NCBI GenBank assembly: GCA_041651295.1
Contig: JBAZJN010000007.1
Span: forward strand, 1-42,716
Direction of reading: 5' to 3'
DNA length: 42,716 nt
Origin: JBAZJN01 sp041651295
Lineage (GTDB): Bacteria > Patescibacteriota > UBA1384 > XYA2-FULL-43-10 > CAINNR01
Positions 6,997-16,151 of the stretch are shown in pieces. Numbering within the stretch: position 1 is the stretch's first letter; every line of letters starts with the position of its first letter. The notes beneath the pieces are model-generated. The model did no database searches and had not been told where the DNA came from. It saw only the letters and a program-made list of their open reading frames with translations. The position numbers were made by a program, and so were the translations under genes.

Positions 6997-8922
6997 CTAT
7001 CTCCCAAAATAATATTTCAATATATTATTAGTAATCGGTCCGGCAACTTCGTATCCACCACCACCACCTTCAACTAGGACAACGATTGCAATTTGTGGAT
7101 TCTCGTATGGAGCATAGGCTTCAAACCAAGCATGAGTTTTCTGATTGTTAAAAAACTGCGCCGTTCCCGTTTTAGCCGCCGAGGAAACAGATAAATCTTG
7201 GAGAACTTTTCCGGAACCGGAAATTACACATTGTCGCATTCCCTCTTGCACAACGCGAATATTATCGTCCGAAATAAAACCTTGTCTTTCGATTTTCGGT
7301 TCAAAAGTTTTGACTATTTGCCCGTCAGAATTTGTTACTTCTTTAACAATCTGCGGTGTAATTAATTTTCCGCCGTTGGCAACCGCCGACATCGCCTTGA
7401 CCATTTGCAGCGGAGTGACCAAAAGATCTCCTTGACCAATACCCATGTGATAGGTGTCACCCAAATACCAATTTTCTTTTTTATATTTCTCTTTCCAGTC
7501 AGGGCTGGGAACTAAACCTGCAGCTTCATTAGGTAAATCAATACCGGTTTTCGAACCAAAACCGAAAAGCGAAAGATACTTTCCCAGCTTTTCTACTCCA
7601 AGCCCTTTAATTTTATCCCAGCCGCCGGCAAGAGCATAAAAAAAGATGTTGTTTGATTCAGCGATTGCACGCTTAACATCAGTTACTCCAGAATGCCACT
7701 TCCAGTCAGGAAATTTCCACTGCCCGACCGTTATTTCCGGCGGTGTTTCGATTGAAGTATTTTTATTTATTATTCCTTCCTGCAAACCTGCGGCAGCCAT
7801 GACAATTTTGATAACCGATCCAGATGGATAAGTCCCAAGCGTTGCTCTATTTAAAAGTGGCAAAGCTTTATCATCTAAAAGTTTCTGATACTCTTCATTA
7901 TTCAATTCGCCGGAAAATATATTATTGTCATATGATGGTAGTGAAACAAGGCCTAACACCGCCCCGGTATTGGGATTTAGGGCAACCACCACGCCGGAAG
8001 TTACATCAACATTCTGTACACTAGCAATACCAGCAGCCAGTTCATTTGTCATTACTTGTTGTAATGGATAATCAATATTCAAAGTTAAGTTGCTCCCCAT
8101 TTGCGGTGGCCGATTATTAGTGTCAACCAAAGTCCTAACAACCTGGCCTTTTGAATCAACCTCGACCGCCTCAACACCCGGATTGCCGCGAAGATAATTT
8201 TGATAAGTTTTTTCAATTCCCATTTTACCCGTATCCTCATTTCTGAGATATTCAGAATTTTCTTTTAGTTCCTGATCAGAAACAAGGCCGGTATAACCCA
8301 AAATGTGCGCTAGGCCTGAATCGCTTTTGTATTCCCTTACAGCTCTGGCATCAACAACGACTCCGGGCATGCCAAAAATATTTTCTTCCAGAATTAGGGC
8401 ATCTTCCCTCGAAAGATCAGATTTTAGCACTACAAGTTCAATTGAGCTGAGACCATTGGCTTCAATTTTTACTTTAATATCCGACTCAGAAAGTCCGGAT
8501 TTTACCGCTAACTCTTTATAAAAATTTTCGCGATCGGATTTCTTTTTGGGTACGTCTGACGGATAAACCCCGAGAGCAAAACTCGGCTTATTTCTGGCCA
8601 GCCAAGTTCCGTTCGCATCGGTTATTATTCCCCTGGTGGACAAAATACTTCTTGGCCGAATACTGTTGCCCAGTGCCAAATCTTGGTTTTTTGAGGCATC
8701 CACAACTTGAAGAGTAAATAATTTAACACAAAGAATTATGAACACGGCTAAAATCAAGAATTTTGAAAATGGAAGCCTCTCAGATTTAGTTTCTCTTCTT
8801 TCCAGTTTTGATTGACCTTCCAAAACCGGGTCGGTATAGGAAAAATCAGAGTAATTTGAAACCAAGGCTTTACGCTTTTTTTTGTCACCAACTAAATTCG
8901 AAAAGTTTCCAAATATGTCCAT
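6997..8922 (-). CDS. mrdA: Penicillin-binding protein 2 (elongasome transpeptidase)
   Basis: A 641-aa class B PBP that cross-links peptidoglycan during cell elongation. It has one N-terminal membrane anchor (residues 55-74), a PBP dimer domain (about 85-260) and a transpeptidase domain with SVIK (catalytic S369, K372), SNN (423-425) and KTG (584-586). A 50-residue basic cytoplasmic tail precedes the anchor. It is the last gene of mreB-mreC-mreD-mrdA, one base after mreD, which is the standard elongasome order. Confidence 0.96.
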   Translation of the reverse strand: MDIFGNFSNLVGDKKKRKALVSNYSDFSYTDPVLEGQSKLERRETKSERLPFSKFLILAVFIILCVKLFTLQVVDASKNQDLALGNSIRPRSILSTRGIITDANGTWLARNKPSFALGVYPSDVPKKKSDRENFYKELAVKSGLSESDIKVKIEANGLSSIELVVLKSDLSREDALILEENIFGMPGVVVDARAVREYKSDSGLAHILGYTGLVSDQELKENSEYLRNEDTGKMGIEKTYQNYLRGNPGVEAVEVDSKGQVVRTLVDTNNRPPQMGSNLTLNIDYPLQQVMTNELAAGIASVQNVDVTSGVVVALNPNTGAVLGLVSLPSYDNNIFSGELNNEEYQKLLDDKALPLLNRATLGTYPSGSVIKIVMAAAGLQEGIINKNTSIETPPEITVGQWKFPDWKWHSGVTDVKRAIAESNNIFFYALAGGWDKIKGLGVEKLGKYLSLFGFGSKTGIDLPNEAAGLVPSPDWKEKYKKENWYLGDTYHMGIGQGDLLVTPLQMVKAMSAVANGGKLITPQIVKEVTNSDGQIVKTFEPKIERQGFISDDNIRVVQEGMRQCVISGSGKVLQDLSVSSAAKTGTAQFFNNQKTHAWFEAYAPYENPQIAIVVLVEGGGGGYEVAGPITNNILKYYFGR

Positions 8923-8923
8923 A

Positions 8924-9424
8924 TTAGAGGTGGGAAATTTTAATTCTTTCCTTCAATATTTGTGGGTTTAGAAAAAAGTAAATTCTGCGGCAAAAATAAT
9001 AAATTATTATTCCGGCAAAAGCCGTTAATAAACTGCTTAGTATAATATCGGGGCCCAGATTAAAGTTTTTGACCAAAACTAATTGGAAGAATATTTTAAG
9101 TAAGTTCGCGAGAGCAAAAATAAAAAAGGAAAAAGTTACTGACGGCCGCGAGATTAATCTTCTATCACTGAAAAAAATATACAGCAGAAAAATCAAAAAA
9201 TAGGGCAAAATAATATGAACCATCCCGGTAGCTGAGAAAATTGAAATGAATATTGAAGCTGAAATGATATAAATGCCAGCCAGTTTTTTTGAGTCAAAGA
9301 ATAAAATTAATAAAAGGATTGCCAAAACTAAATCCGGATAACTGCCATAAATTTCGGACGCTGGAATTATTGTTGATTGGAGCAAGGCAAAAACCAAAGC
9401 AATAACAACGATGATAATTGGCAT
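8924..9424 (-). CDS. mreD: Rod shape-determining protein MreD
   Basis: A 166-aa integral membrane protein with five to six hydrophobic helices, matching MreD size and topology. Sequence conservation in this family is low, so the call leans on context: it sits between mreC and mrdA. Its ATG overlaps the mreC stop (TGATG), which indicates translational coupling. Confidence 0.88.
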   Translation of the reverse strand: MPIIIVVIALVFALLQSTIIPASEIYGSYPDLVLAILLLILFFDSKKLAGIYIISASIFISIFSATGMVHIILPYFLIFLLYIFFSDRRLISRPSVTFSFFIFALANLLKIFFQLVLVKNFNLGPDIILSSLLTAFAGIIIYYFCRRIYFFLNPQILKERIKISHL

Positions 9425-10215
9425 CAGACTCCTGAAACCACAAATAAATACTCTAACTTAGAAAAATTTACAGGCGATTTTACCAAAATTGTCTTAAAAA
9501 TATCTGATTTAGCTCCCATTTCGCTTCCGGCATTGCCGACGAATATTCCTTTCGGCAATCTCCCTCCCAGACCGGAAGTGATTATATTTTCATTAGGATT
9601 AACATGAGTATCCAGAGGAATATTTTCCAGCGCCATACCCGAAGCCCCACCACGAAGAACTCCCGTCGTTCTTGAATCCTGCAACATCACCTGAACTATT
9701 GAATCTTTACTGGTAACAAGTACGACTTTGCTGGTACTTTTTTCAACCTGATCAACCTTGCCAACAAAAACACCTAATGACATAACCGCCATCCCTTGAG
9801 CAACTCCGTCTTCAGCTCCCCGGTTTATCAAAATGGTATTTGAGAGATTGGTCGGATCTAAACCGATTACTTGCGAAAGAATTAATTTGAATTCCGGGTG
9901 TGAGCTTTTAAAATCGAGCTGATCTTTAAAAGCGCTGTTTTCTTTTTCAAGTTCTAGAACCCTTGATTTCTCGACTTTTTCATTAATTAACTCTGTTTCA
10001 AGCCGCCCGTTTTCACTTCTTAAATCCTTAATTTCAAATAGAAGAGAAAAAGAATTGCCAAATTTGTATCCTCTCGAAACTAATGCTTTACTTATTGGCG
10101 AAAATTTTTCAACAATAAAATCCGACAGGCTCTTGCTTACAAGAGTCGGCACCACAAAAAGTGCCAGGACAACTACCGTTATAACCAACCAAATTCTTAC
10201 CCCACGCTTTTTCAT
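9424..10215 (-). CDS. mreC: Rod shape-determining protein MreC
   Basis: A 263-aa periplasmic scaffold protein of the elongasome. It has an N-terminal membrane helix (about residues 8-28), a coiled coil (about 58-105), and the beta-rich MreC core with VIGLDPTNLSNTILINRGAEDGV and a late GLGGRLPKGIFVG signature. It starts 3 nt after the mreB stop. Confidence 0.94.
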   Translation of the reverse strand: MKKRGVRIWLVITVVVLALFVVPTLVSKSLSDFIVEKFSPISKALVSRGYKFGNSFSLLFEIKDLRSENGRLETELINEKVEKSRVLELEKENSAFKDQLDFKSSHPEFKLILSQVIGLDPTNLSNTILINRGAEDGVAQGMAVMSLGVFVGKVDQVEKSTSKVVLVTSKDSIVQVMLQDSRTTGVLRGGASGMALENIPLDTHVNPNENIITSGLGGRLPKGIFVGNAGSEMGAKSDIFKTILVKSPVNFSKLEYLFVVSGV

Positions 10216-10218
10216 TAT

Positions 10219-11271
10219 TTACCTTTTGAATCTGTTAGGCACCAGAACTTCGGACAGCAAGTCAATATCTTCCAAAACAATTCCGGTCCCACGGACAACA
10301 CAGGTTAGAGGATCGTCAGCAATATGAACCATCGTTCTGGTTTCGGCGGCAATCAACTTATCCAAACCTCGCAACAAGGCTCCGCCTCCGGCCAAAACGA
10401 TTCCCTTATCCATTATGTCAGCTAAAAGTTCGGGCGGCGATTCTTCCATTGTTACCTTAACCCCCTCCACAACAGCTGACACAGACTTGGAAATCGCATG
10501 ACAGACCTGATCAGATGAGACTACAATTTCCTTCGGTAATCCCGTAACCAGGTCGCGGCCTCTCATAGGAGCCTCCAATTTTTCTTTCAGTGGCAAAGCT
10601 GATCCAACATCAATTTTTATTGATTCGGCCGTTCTTTCACCGAGAAGTAGATTAAATTCATCCCTGGCATATTGAATAATATCAGCGTTCATCTCATCCC
10701 CGGCAATTCTCAAGGACCTTGAAGAAACGATCCCGCCGAGAGAAATGATTGCCACTTCTGTCGTACCACCTCCAATATCAACTATCATATTACCGGATGG
10801 ATCCTGAATCGGTAATCTGGCCCCAATAGCCGCTGCTATCGGCTCTTCAATAAGGTAGATTTCTCTTGCCCCGGCATTTATTGCACCCTCCTCTACGGCC
10901 CTTTTCTCTACTTCGGTTACTCCGTATGGAATTCCAATAACAACTCTCGGATGGGGAAATAATGAGAATTTCTCCCTGTGAACCTTGTCAAAAAAATATT
11001 TAAGCATTTGTTCGGTGACCTCAAAATCTGAAATGACACCATCAACCAGCGGCCGGATTGCAATAATATGAGAAGGAGTTCTGCCAACCATCCTTTTTGC
11101 CTCCTCGCCGATTGCCAGGATCTCTTTTGTTTTGTTGTTGATGGCAACAACGGATGGCTCGGAAATCACAACACCCTTGCCTTTAACATAAACCAAGGAA
11201 TTAGCCGTTCCCAAATCAATCCCAATATCATGAGACAGGCGGTTGAAAATAAAATTTAATGGATTTTGCAT
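10219..11271 (-). CDS. mreB: Rod shape-determining protein MreB
   Basis: A 350-aa bacterial actin homologue that guides lateral wall synthesis. Phosphate-1 loop DIGIDLGTANSLVYVKG, phosphate-2 DIGGGTTEVAII and adenosine loop LAGGGALLRGLDKLI are all present. The frame is open 93 nt further upstream, but that extension encodes LDSRLRGND, which is the translation of a palindromic repeat, so ATG 11271 (MQNPLNFIFNRLSHDIGID) is the credible start. No strong Shine-Dalgarno is visible; the repeat takes its place. First gene of the mreBCD-mrdA operon. Confidence 0.97.
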   Translation of the reverse strand: MQNPLNFIFNRLSHDIGIDLGTANSLVYVKGKGVVISEPSVVAINNKTKEILAIGEEAKRMVGRTPSHIIAIRPLVDGVISDFEVTEQMLKYFFDKVHREKFSLFPHPRVVIGIPYGVTEVEKRAVEEGAINAGAREIYLIEEPIAAAIGARLPIQDPSGNMIVDIGGGTTEVAIISLGGIVSSRSLRIAGDEMNADIIQYARDEFNLLLGERTAESIKIDVGSALPLKEKLEAPMRGRDLVTGLPKEIVVSSDQVCHAISKSVSAVVEGVKVTMEESPPELLADIMDKGIVLAGGGALLRGLDKLIAAETRTMVHIADDPLTCVVRGTGIVLEDIDLLSEVLVPNRFKR

Positions 11272-11274
11272 AAT

Positions 11275-11299
11275 GTCATTCCCGCGCAGGCGGGAATCT
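11275..11299. repeat. Half copy of the GTCATTCCCG repeat before mreB
   Basis: GTCATTCCCGCGCAGGCGGG plus AATCT, a perfect CCCGC/GCGGG hairpin only 3 nt upstream of the mreB start codon. It occupies the ribosome-binding region. Confidence 0.8.
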
Positions 11300-11315
11300 A
11301 ATATTGTTTGACGGC

Positions 11316-11335
11316 AAAAAAAGAGGCCTCCCTCT
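11316..11335 (-). terminator. Terminator of the 882-aa DHH-protein gene
   Basis: Minus strand AGAGG-GAGG-CCTCT followed by TTTTTTT, 40 nt after the stop at 11375. It separates this operon from mreB. Confidence 0.75.
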
Positions 11336-11374
11336 CCGTCTTCTTTATTAAGGTAGTTGATCAATGGTTAAAAA

Positions 11375-14023
11375 TCAAGCCGCAGCTGGTAATGCCTCTC
11401 CCGCAACAACCTCATCATCTTTAGCAATTTTCTCACTTCGAAGAAATTCAGCAAGTTTCCCCGCAGGGACAAAGCCTTCTCCGGCCATCTGTGTAAGTAC
11501 TCTGCCGAGTGTCGTTTTTAACGCTTCTCTATTATGCATCGGTTTTATTGACATATTTTGCCGAACAATCTTCCCGCCCTCAAAATCGTCTTGAATACCC
11601 TTCGAAGATGAAATGAAGAAACTCTGTGTTTTAGGCGTCCACATTATATAGGTGTCATACCCATAGGCCCTGACGGAATCATAGGCGCCGGGAATTTTTT
11701 TGTGTAGATCGACTAACACTTTACCATATTTTTCGCATTCAAACGTAAAGCCTTCAGACTCTGCTTTTTTGATGTGTGTGTCACTATTTTTTACAATACT
11801 CATTTGCCGATCAATATCCTCCTCTGAAAGTCCGTATTTGGCTAAATCAGCGACAGCAATTTCATCCTCGGGCTTTCTGCCATCCTTAAAGAAATCAAAA
11901 AGCCCAGAAAAACTCATATATCGCGCCAGTCCATATAAATTATTATAAGATTTTTTGTATGACTCCAAATCCAGCTGATATCGACTGTTGTCGTATTCGT
12001 TTATAAAATCAATGACTTTTTGATAAGTTTCATTTTGGTCAATCAGGTCCATTTTTACTAAGGTTTCATAAACTATGCCGGCAGCTGAAACTGTCGGGTC
12101 GCTATCTTTGGCATGGTGGTCAATAACCAAAGCCCTCTTGGCATTGTCATATATTGTCCCGTGCATATCACCCGTGTCCAACACGACTCTTCCTGTCTCG
12201 ATATCGGACTGGTCAATGTATTTTAGATTTTTAACATCAAAACCGGCTTTTTCAAACAATCCAACGCAAGTTCGGCCATCTAAATCGGTCTTGTTAACAA
12301 AAATACACTTATTGCCTTTTTTATCAATTTCATAACGGCCATGAACAGCAAACTCTTTCCAGAGAGCCCTCGTTAATGCCCTAAACTTATCATCCCGTTT
12401 TTTCGGGTCTTCATCGTCCAATTCTTCAAACCTGTCTAATTGATCGACGGTATATTTGGCAGCCTGGCGAACATAATCCTTCCTCTCTTCCGGATGTTCC
12501 GGCTGAAATATTCCTTGCTTTTTCTCCACACCTTCCAACTTCTTTGCCTCGACTAAAAATGAACTAAGTGCCATTTTTTGTGGTTTTTTGTCCTTGCTGT
12601 CGATTGCAGTGAATTCGACAGTTTTTAACTTCGGGTCCGTTCCGTCAATTGAAATAATTTTTACTTTTTCTGGCTTACCTTTTTTGGTTTTCTTCTCCCA
12701 AATTTCGCCAGCTTCCGGCTCAACTACTTCTTCCTTTGGTTTTGGCTCCGATAAACTTTCAATAGATTTCTTGCGGGCATCGCTCCAAAATTTTGATCTT
12801 GCAGCTTCTCTACTATCAAGAGCTGCATTTCGGCCACGTTCCATCCCCCAACTTCCAGCAAGTCCAAGCAAAGACCACATGCTCTGTCGCCAAACCTGGG
12901 CCTGCGCCGCACCGGTTATGCCCTCCCCTATGCTGTTGCTAATTGTGTGAGAACCGTATTGGCCCTGATTTAAAACTGTGGCAAAATTTTCATCTGCCAA
13001 TCGTTGCTCGAGTAGATTTCGATAGTGAAAAACATAATCAGTTGATATGTTGTTTGCTTCTTTAATTCCTTGGTCGATTTTTGAAACATTGTGCCAAATG
13101 CCATCCTTGTCTATATCCATTTTCACACTATCGCCAGACATAATCCGATCATGCATTTGTGTCGCAATATGCTCTTTTGCATCCAAAAGCGACGCCGCGC
13201 CGACACTGGCAGCACCTCCGACAAATGCCAACACTTCTTCATAAGTCCGCCACTTTTTCAGAAACGATCCAAGCTCTTTTTCTGCCGCAATTACTTGTCC
13301 TAAACCTTTTTGCTTTTCAGTTTCTGCCTCAGCCTTTTCAACTACTTTATTTTCTTCAGCAAATACTAAATTAACTAAAGCGGCAACTTTTTCATTCCGA
13401 TCTTTTTTATATTCTTCTAATCTCTCTGGTGGTAAATTGCCTGGATTCTCCGGACCAATTTGTCTGGCTAAATTTTCCGCATCTTTATAATAATCAGCTC
13501 TGGCTAGAATTAGCTCTTGACGCAATTTCCCTTCTTTGCCGGAAAAACCTTTTATTGCTTCAGCAACACCGCGGCCAAAAGCCGAACCGATAATCGCCGA
13601 GCAGGGTATAACTCCTACACCTCCGGTCAAAAGCCCTATACCGGAGATAATTGCGATAGTTTTGGCCGATTTCCAAGCTACGCTCATGGCTCTTCTGCCA
13701 ACCTCGTTGGCAACATTATGCCTCATTTCACCGGTTTCTTTGTCATAGGTAAAATCAGACTCACCTGAAAGCCAAGCACGAAAGCGCCCCAAAAGCCCTG
13801 CTCCATAACGCTCTTTTAATCTTTCCGATTCTCTGGTTTTTTGCCATTCGCCATTCGCTAAGCTTCCGACCATTCCCTCAATATATTCATGTCTGGATTT
13901 TTCTTTTTCGGCCTCCGTAGGTTCCTTCTTGTCTTCTGCAGCTTTTTCATCGGATTTTTCTGCCGTCGGTTCGATTGAAACGCTGGCTGCCGCTGATTCA
14001 GGAGATGAACTTCCTTCCGGCAT
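11375..14023 (-). CDS. Large multidomain protein with a DHH phosphoesterase core
   Basis: An 882-aa protein. Residues 1-48 are acidic and disordered. Hydrophobic Gly-rich stretches at about 121-142 (TIAIISGIGLLTGGVGVIP), 262-280 and 383-395 flank a charged helical region with coiled-coil character (165-260). Residues 436-495 look like a small beta-barrel (GEIWEKKTKKGKPEKV...VEFTAID). From 560 a DHH-type domain follows: NKTDLDGRT (D580/D582), VVLDTGDMHG (D616), VIDHHAKDSDPTVSAAGIVYETL (D635-H636-H637) and NEYDNSR (D678). These match the metal-binding motifs of DHH phosphoesterases. A DHHA1-like GGGH motif is not seen. The substrate is unknown. It is coupled to the upstream 106-aa gene (TAATG overlap) at the end of the long operon. 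Confidence 0.75.
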   Translation of the reverse strand: MPEGSSSPESAAASVSIEPTAEKSDEKAAEDKKEPTEAEKEKSRHEYIEGMVGSLANGEWQKTRESERLKERYGAGLLGRFRAWLSGESDFTYDKETGEMRHNVANEVGRRAMSVAWKSAKTIAIISGIGLLTGGVGVIPCSAIIGSAFGRGVAEAIKGFSGKEGKLRQELILARADYYKDAENLARQIGPENPGNLPPERLEEYKKDRNEKVAALVNLVFAEENKVVEKAEAETEKQKGLGQVIAAEKELGSFLKKWRTYEEVLAFVGGAASVGAASLLDAKEHIATQMHDRIMSGDSVKMDIDKDGIWHNVSKIDQGIKEANNISTDYVFHYRNLLEQRLADENFATVLNQGQYGSHTISNSIGEGITGAAQAQVWRQSMWSLLGLAGSWGMERGRNAALDSREAARSKFWSDARKKSIESLSEPKPKEEVVEPEAGEIWEKKTKKGKPEKVKIISIDGTDPKLKTVEFTAIDSKDKKPQKMALSSFLVEAKKLEGVEKKQGIFQPEHPEERKDYVRQAAKYTVDQLDRFEELDDEDPKKRDDKFRALTRALWKEFAVHGRYEIDKKGNKCIFVNKTDLDGRTCVGLFEKAGFDVKNLKYIDQSDIETGRVVLDTGDMHGTIYDNAKRALVIDHHAKDSDPTVSAAGIVYETLVKMDLIDQNETYQKVIDFINEYDNSRYQLDLESYKKSYNNLYGLARYMSFSGLFDFFKDGRKPEDEIAVADLAKYGLSEEDIDRQMSIVKNSDTHIKKAESEGFTFECEKYGKVLVDLHKKIPGAYDSVRAYGYDTYIMWTPKTQSFFISSSKGIQDDFEGGKIVRQNMSIKPMHNREALKTTLGRVLTQMAGEGFVPAGKLAEFLRSEKIAKDDEVVAGEALPAAA

Positions 14024-14343
14024 TAGGCCACCCTTCCGTTAATTAGATCTGTTAATTCAATTTTATACAGCAGAGTCTCCTCGGCATAAATCTTTTTAAT
14101 ATCAATGTTTCTCTCACCCATAAACTCAGAAAAAGTTTCGTAGTCATTATCTTCCATAAAGCCTTTGATTTGGCTCGCCTCATCGTCTGTAAGAAGATCA
14201 TCAATTCGAGTCATAACTCTGGTCTGAATTGTGCCCAACATGGTCTGATATAGTTCTTCCTTTTTTTCCGCTTCCATCTCTTCGGCACCGATTAACTCCA
14301 AAATATCTCTGTCAATAATATCCCTTGGCGTCCATTTATCCAT
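14023..14343 (-). CDS. Small acidic helical protein, DUF5663-like
   Basis: A 106-aa, mostly helical acidic protein. The pattern (a first helix RDILELIGAEE, then EKKEELYQTMLGTIQTRVMTRIDDLLTDDEASQIKGFM, then a distal helix) resembles the small DUF5663-type proteins seen in CPR genomes; function unknown and the family assignment is tentative. Start ATG 14343 is supported by AAAGGAG 7 nt upstream; a longer reading from 14364 would overlap the permease gene. Its stop overlaps the start of the 882-aa DHH protein, so the two are likely made together. Confidence 0.7.
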   Translation of the reverse strand: MDKWTPRDIIDRDILELIGAEEMEAEKKEELYQTMLGTIQTRVMTRIDDLLTDDEASQIKGFMEDNDYETFSEFMGERNIDIKKIYAEETLLYKIELTDLINGRVA

Positions 14344-14353
14344 CTTTGCTCCT

Positions 14354-15157
14354 TTAGGTTGCAATATCTCTGTTGTTAAAAAAGATTAGTCCTAAAATTG
14401 AAAAAACAATAATAACAGAAATGAAAACAGCTATGCCAATCTTATCAATTTGATTACGTATGAGCAGATCATTAGCGTTAAAATAGCTGAAAAATGAAAC
14501 GTATTTCAAATCCTTTAAACTATCCTTAAGACTGGAAACAATATTGATGGCATACATGACTACGATTAAAGCAACAGAAATAAAATAAACCTTCCCCCGA
14601 TCTGAAAATATTGCTGAGAGAAAAAAGGCGATAGAATAGACGGCCCAGCCAAAAAGCAGTCCTGAAAGTCCGATAGTAAAGTAATGACTATATTGGGGAT
14701 TGATATCAAAAATCTTGGCCATTCCTATTAAGCACAGCAGAGTAATAACCACAAAACCGATGATCAAGATTAGACCGGAAAGATAGCGAGAAATGTATAG
14801 ACCAGTTCTGGAAAGCGGTTGGGATATTAAAATTTCGATTGTTCCCTTCTCAATTTCGGAGGCTATCGCCGCTCCGGCGAGTGAAATTGAAAGGATAATA
14901 AGCAGCAAGGGCCAAATAATTGAAAATTCTTCGGCCGCAATATAGTTCTCAAAAATACTCATATTATAATCATCAAGTCCAAAAGCCTCTTTAAAGCCTT
15001 CCGGCATGGATTCCATCATCTTGTCTATATCAATTTGTTGATCTTTGAAAGATGGAAAAATGCTTGTGTGCATGAAGAAAAAGGCACAGGCTGCAATGAT
15101 ATAGATCAGCCAGACCATCCTTCGATCACGAATTGTTCTTATAAACAATTGCCACAT
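14354..15157 (-). CDS. ABC-2 type transporter permease
   Basis: A 267-aa membrane protein with about six transmembrane helices and a large loop after the first (residues about 35-75), the layout of ABC-2 exporter permeases (ABC2_membrane_2/NatB-like). The conserved ASEIEKGTIEILISQPLSRTGLYISRYLSGL stretch is the coupling region of the family. It follows the ATPase gene after a 120-nt repeat-containing gap. Substrate cannot be told. Confidence 0.9.
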   Translation of the reverse strand: MWQLFIRTIRDRRMVWLIYIIAACAFFFMHTSIFPSFKDQQIDIDKMMESMPEGFKEAFGLDDYNMSIFENYIAAEEFSIIWPLLLIILSISLAGAAIASEIEKGTIEILISQPLSRTGLYISRYLSGLILIIGFVVITLLCLIGMAKIFDINPQYSHYFTIGLSGLLFGWAVYSIAFFLSAIFSDRGKVYFISVALIVVMYAINIVSSLKDSLKDLKYVSFFSYFNANDLLIRNQIDKIGIAVFISVIIVFSILGLIFFNNRDIAT

Positions 15158-15174
15158 TTTATTATTCTGCCAAG

Positions 15175-15275
15175 ATTACATCAGCCTTGCAGGGCTGGAA
15201 ATGAATAGCAGCCCGGAGCGAAGCGGAGGAGTAAAAAGCTTTTCCGCAGGAATACCCTGAGCTAAAGCTCAGGGT
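15175..15275. repeat. Multi-hairpin intergenic element
   Basis: Contains CAGCC-TTGCAG-GGCTG, a GCGGA/TTCCGC pairing and a 10-bp perfect stem ACCCTGAGCT/AGCTCAGGGT (15254-15275). No T-tract follows on either strand except a weak ATTTTTG on +, so it is probably an inserted palindromic element or a processing hairpin between the ABC ATPase and permease genes, not a simple terminator. Confidence 0.6.
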
Positions 15276-15278
15276 AGC

Positions 15279-16151
15279 TTATTTTTGATAAAATTCTAAA
15301 AATATTTCTTCCAATGTTGCGTGTGATATTTCGATTTCCTTAATTTTATGTTTCGACAATTCTTTAATCAACGGGTCAATATCACCAAGGAATGAGATTA
15401 TTAGGCTGGAATCAATTTCCTCAATATTTTTGATACCTTCAATTTTAAACTGATCTTTCGAAACCTTCGAGTCAAAAACCACCGCAACACTATGGATCCT
15501 TTTCTCTTTCAAACCTTTGATGCTCTCTTCACTAACAATTTTACCTTCTTTAATGATCGCCACCCGGCTGCAGGTTTGATCAACCTCAGACAAATTGTGA
15601 GACGACATAAATATTGTCATTCCATCTTTCTGAAACTCTCGCAACGTTTTGTGGACCTGATTCTGCAACAGTGGATCAAGCGCGTTTGTCGGTTCATCCA
15701 GAATCAAAACTTCGGGTCTTTTCATTAAGGCCAAAATTAGGCTTAATTTTTGTTTATTGCCCGACGACAAATTCTTAAACTTTTTCCTGGTATCTAAATC
15801 GAGATTTTTTATTAATTTATCCGCGATAGAACGTTCACCGCCAAAAGACTTAATGAAATCGATATGATCTTCTCCACTCCAACCATCGTAAAGTCTGGCC
15901 CCGCCCGGTAGGAAGGATATTTTTGAACGGAGTTCTGTACCGTCATTTTTCGGATCGAGACCGAGAATTCTCACGTCCCCGCTAGTCGGCCGAAGAAAAT
16001 CGAGAATGCAACGGATTGTTGTCGTTTTTCCCGCACCATTTGGACCCAAAAAACCGAATATTTCACCTTTTTCGACAGTTAAATTAATCCCATCAACTGC
16101 TTTGGTTCGACCAAAGTATTTTTTTAGATTTTTTATTTCGATCGCTTTCAT
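15279..16151 (-). CDS. ABC transporter ATP-binding protein
   Basis: A 290-aa ATPase subunit. Walker A GPNGAGKTT (residues 36-44), signature LSSGNKQKL, Walker B VLILDEPTNALDP and switch histidine SSHNLSEVD are all present, so it should be active. The C-terminal about 70 residues match the DrrA/NatA-like exporters. It overlaps the mltG stop by 4 nt (ATGA) and pairs with the ABC-2 permease downstream. Likely an exporter of a drug, lipid or cell-wall related compound. Confidence 0.94.
   Translation of the reverse strand: MKAIEIKNLKKYFGRTKAVDGINLTVEKGEIFGFLGPNGAGKTTTIRCILDFLRPTSGDVRILGLDPKNDGTELRSKISFLPGGARLYDGWSGEDHIDFIKSFGGERSIADKLIKNLDLDTRKKFKNLSSGNKQKLSLILALMKRPEVLILDEPTNALDPLLQNQVHKTLREFQKDGMTIFMSSHNLSEVDQTCSRVAIIKEGKIVSEESIKGLKEKRIHSVAVVFDSKVSKDQFKIEGIKNIEEIDSSLIISFLGDIDPLIKELSKHKIKEIEISHATLEEIFLEFYQK

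Noticed and set aside
15251..15278. Terminator between the ABC ATPase and permease genes
   Set aside because: The 10-bp stem lacks a T-tract on the transcribed strand, so a repeat or processing hairpin is more likely.
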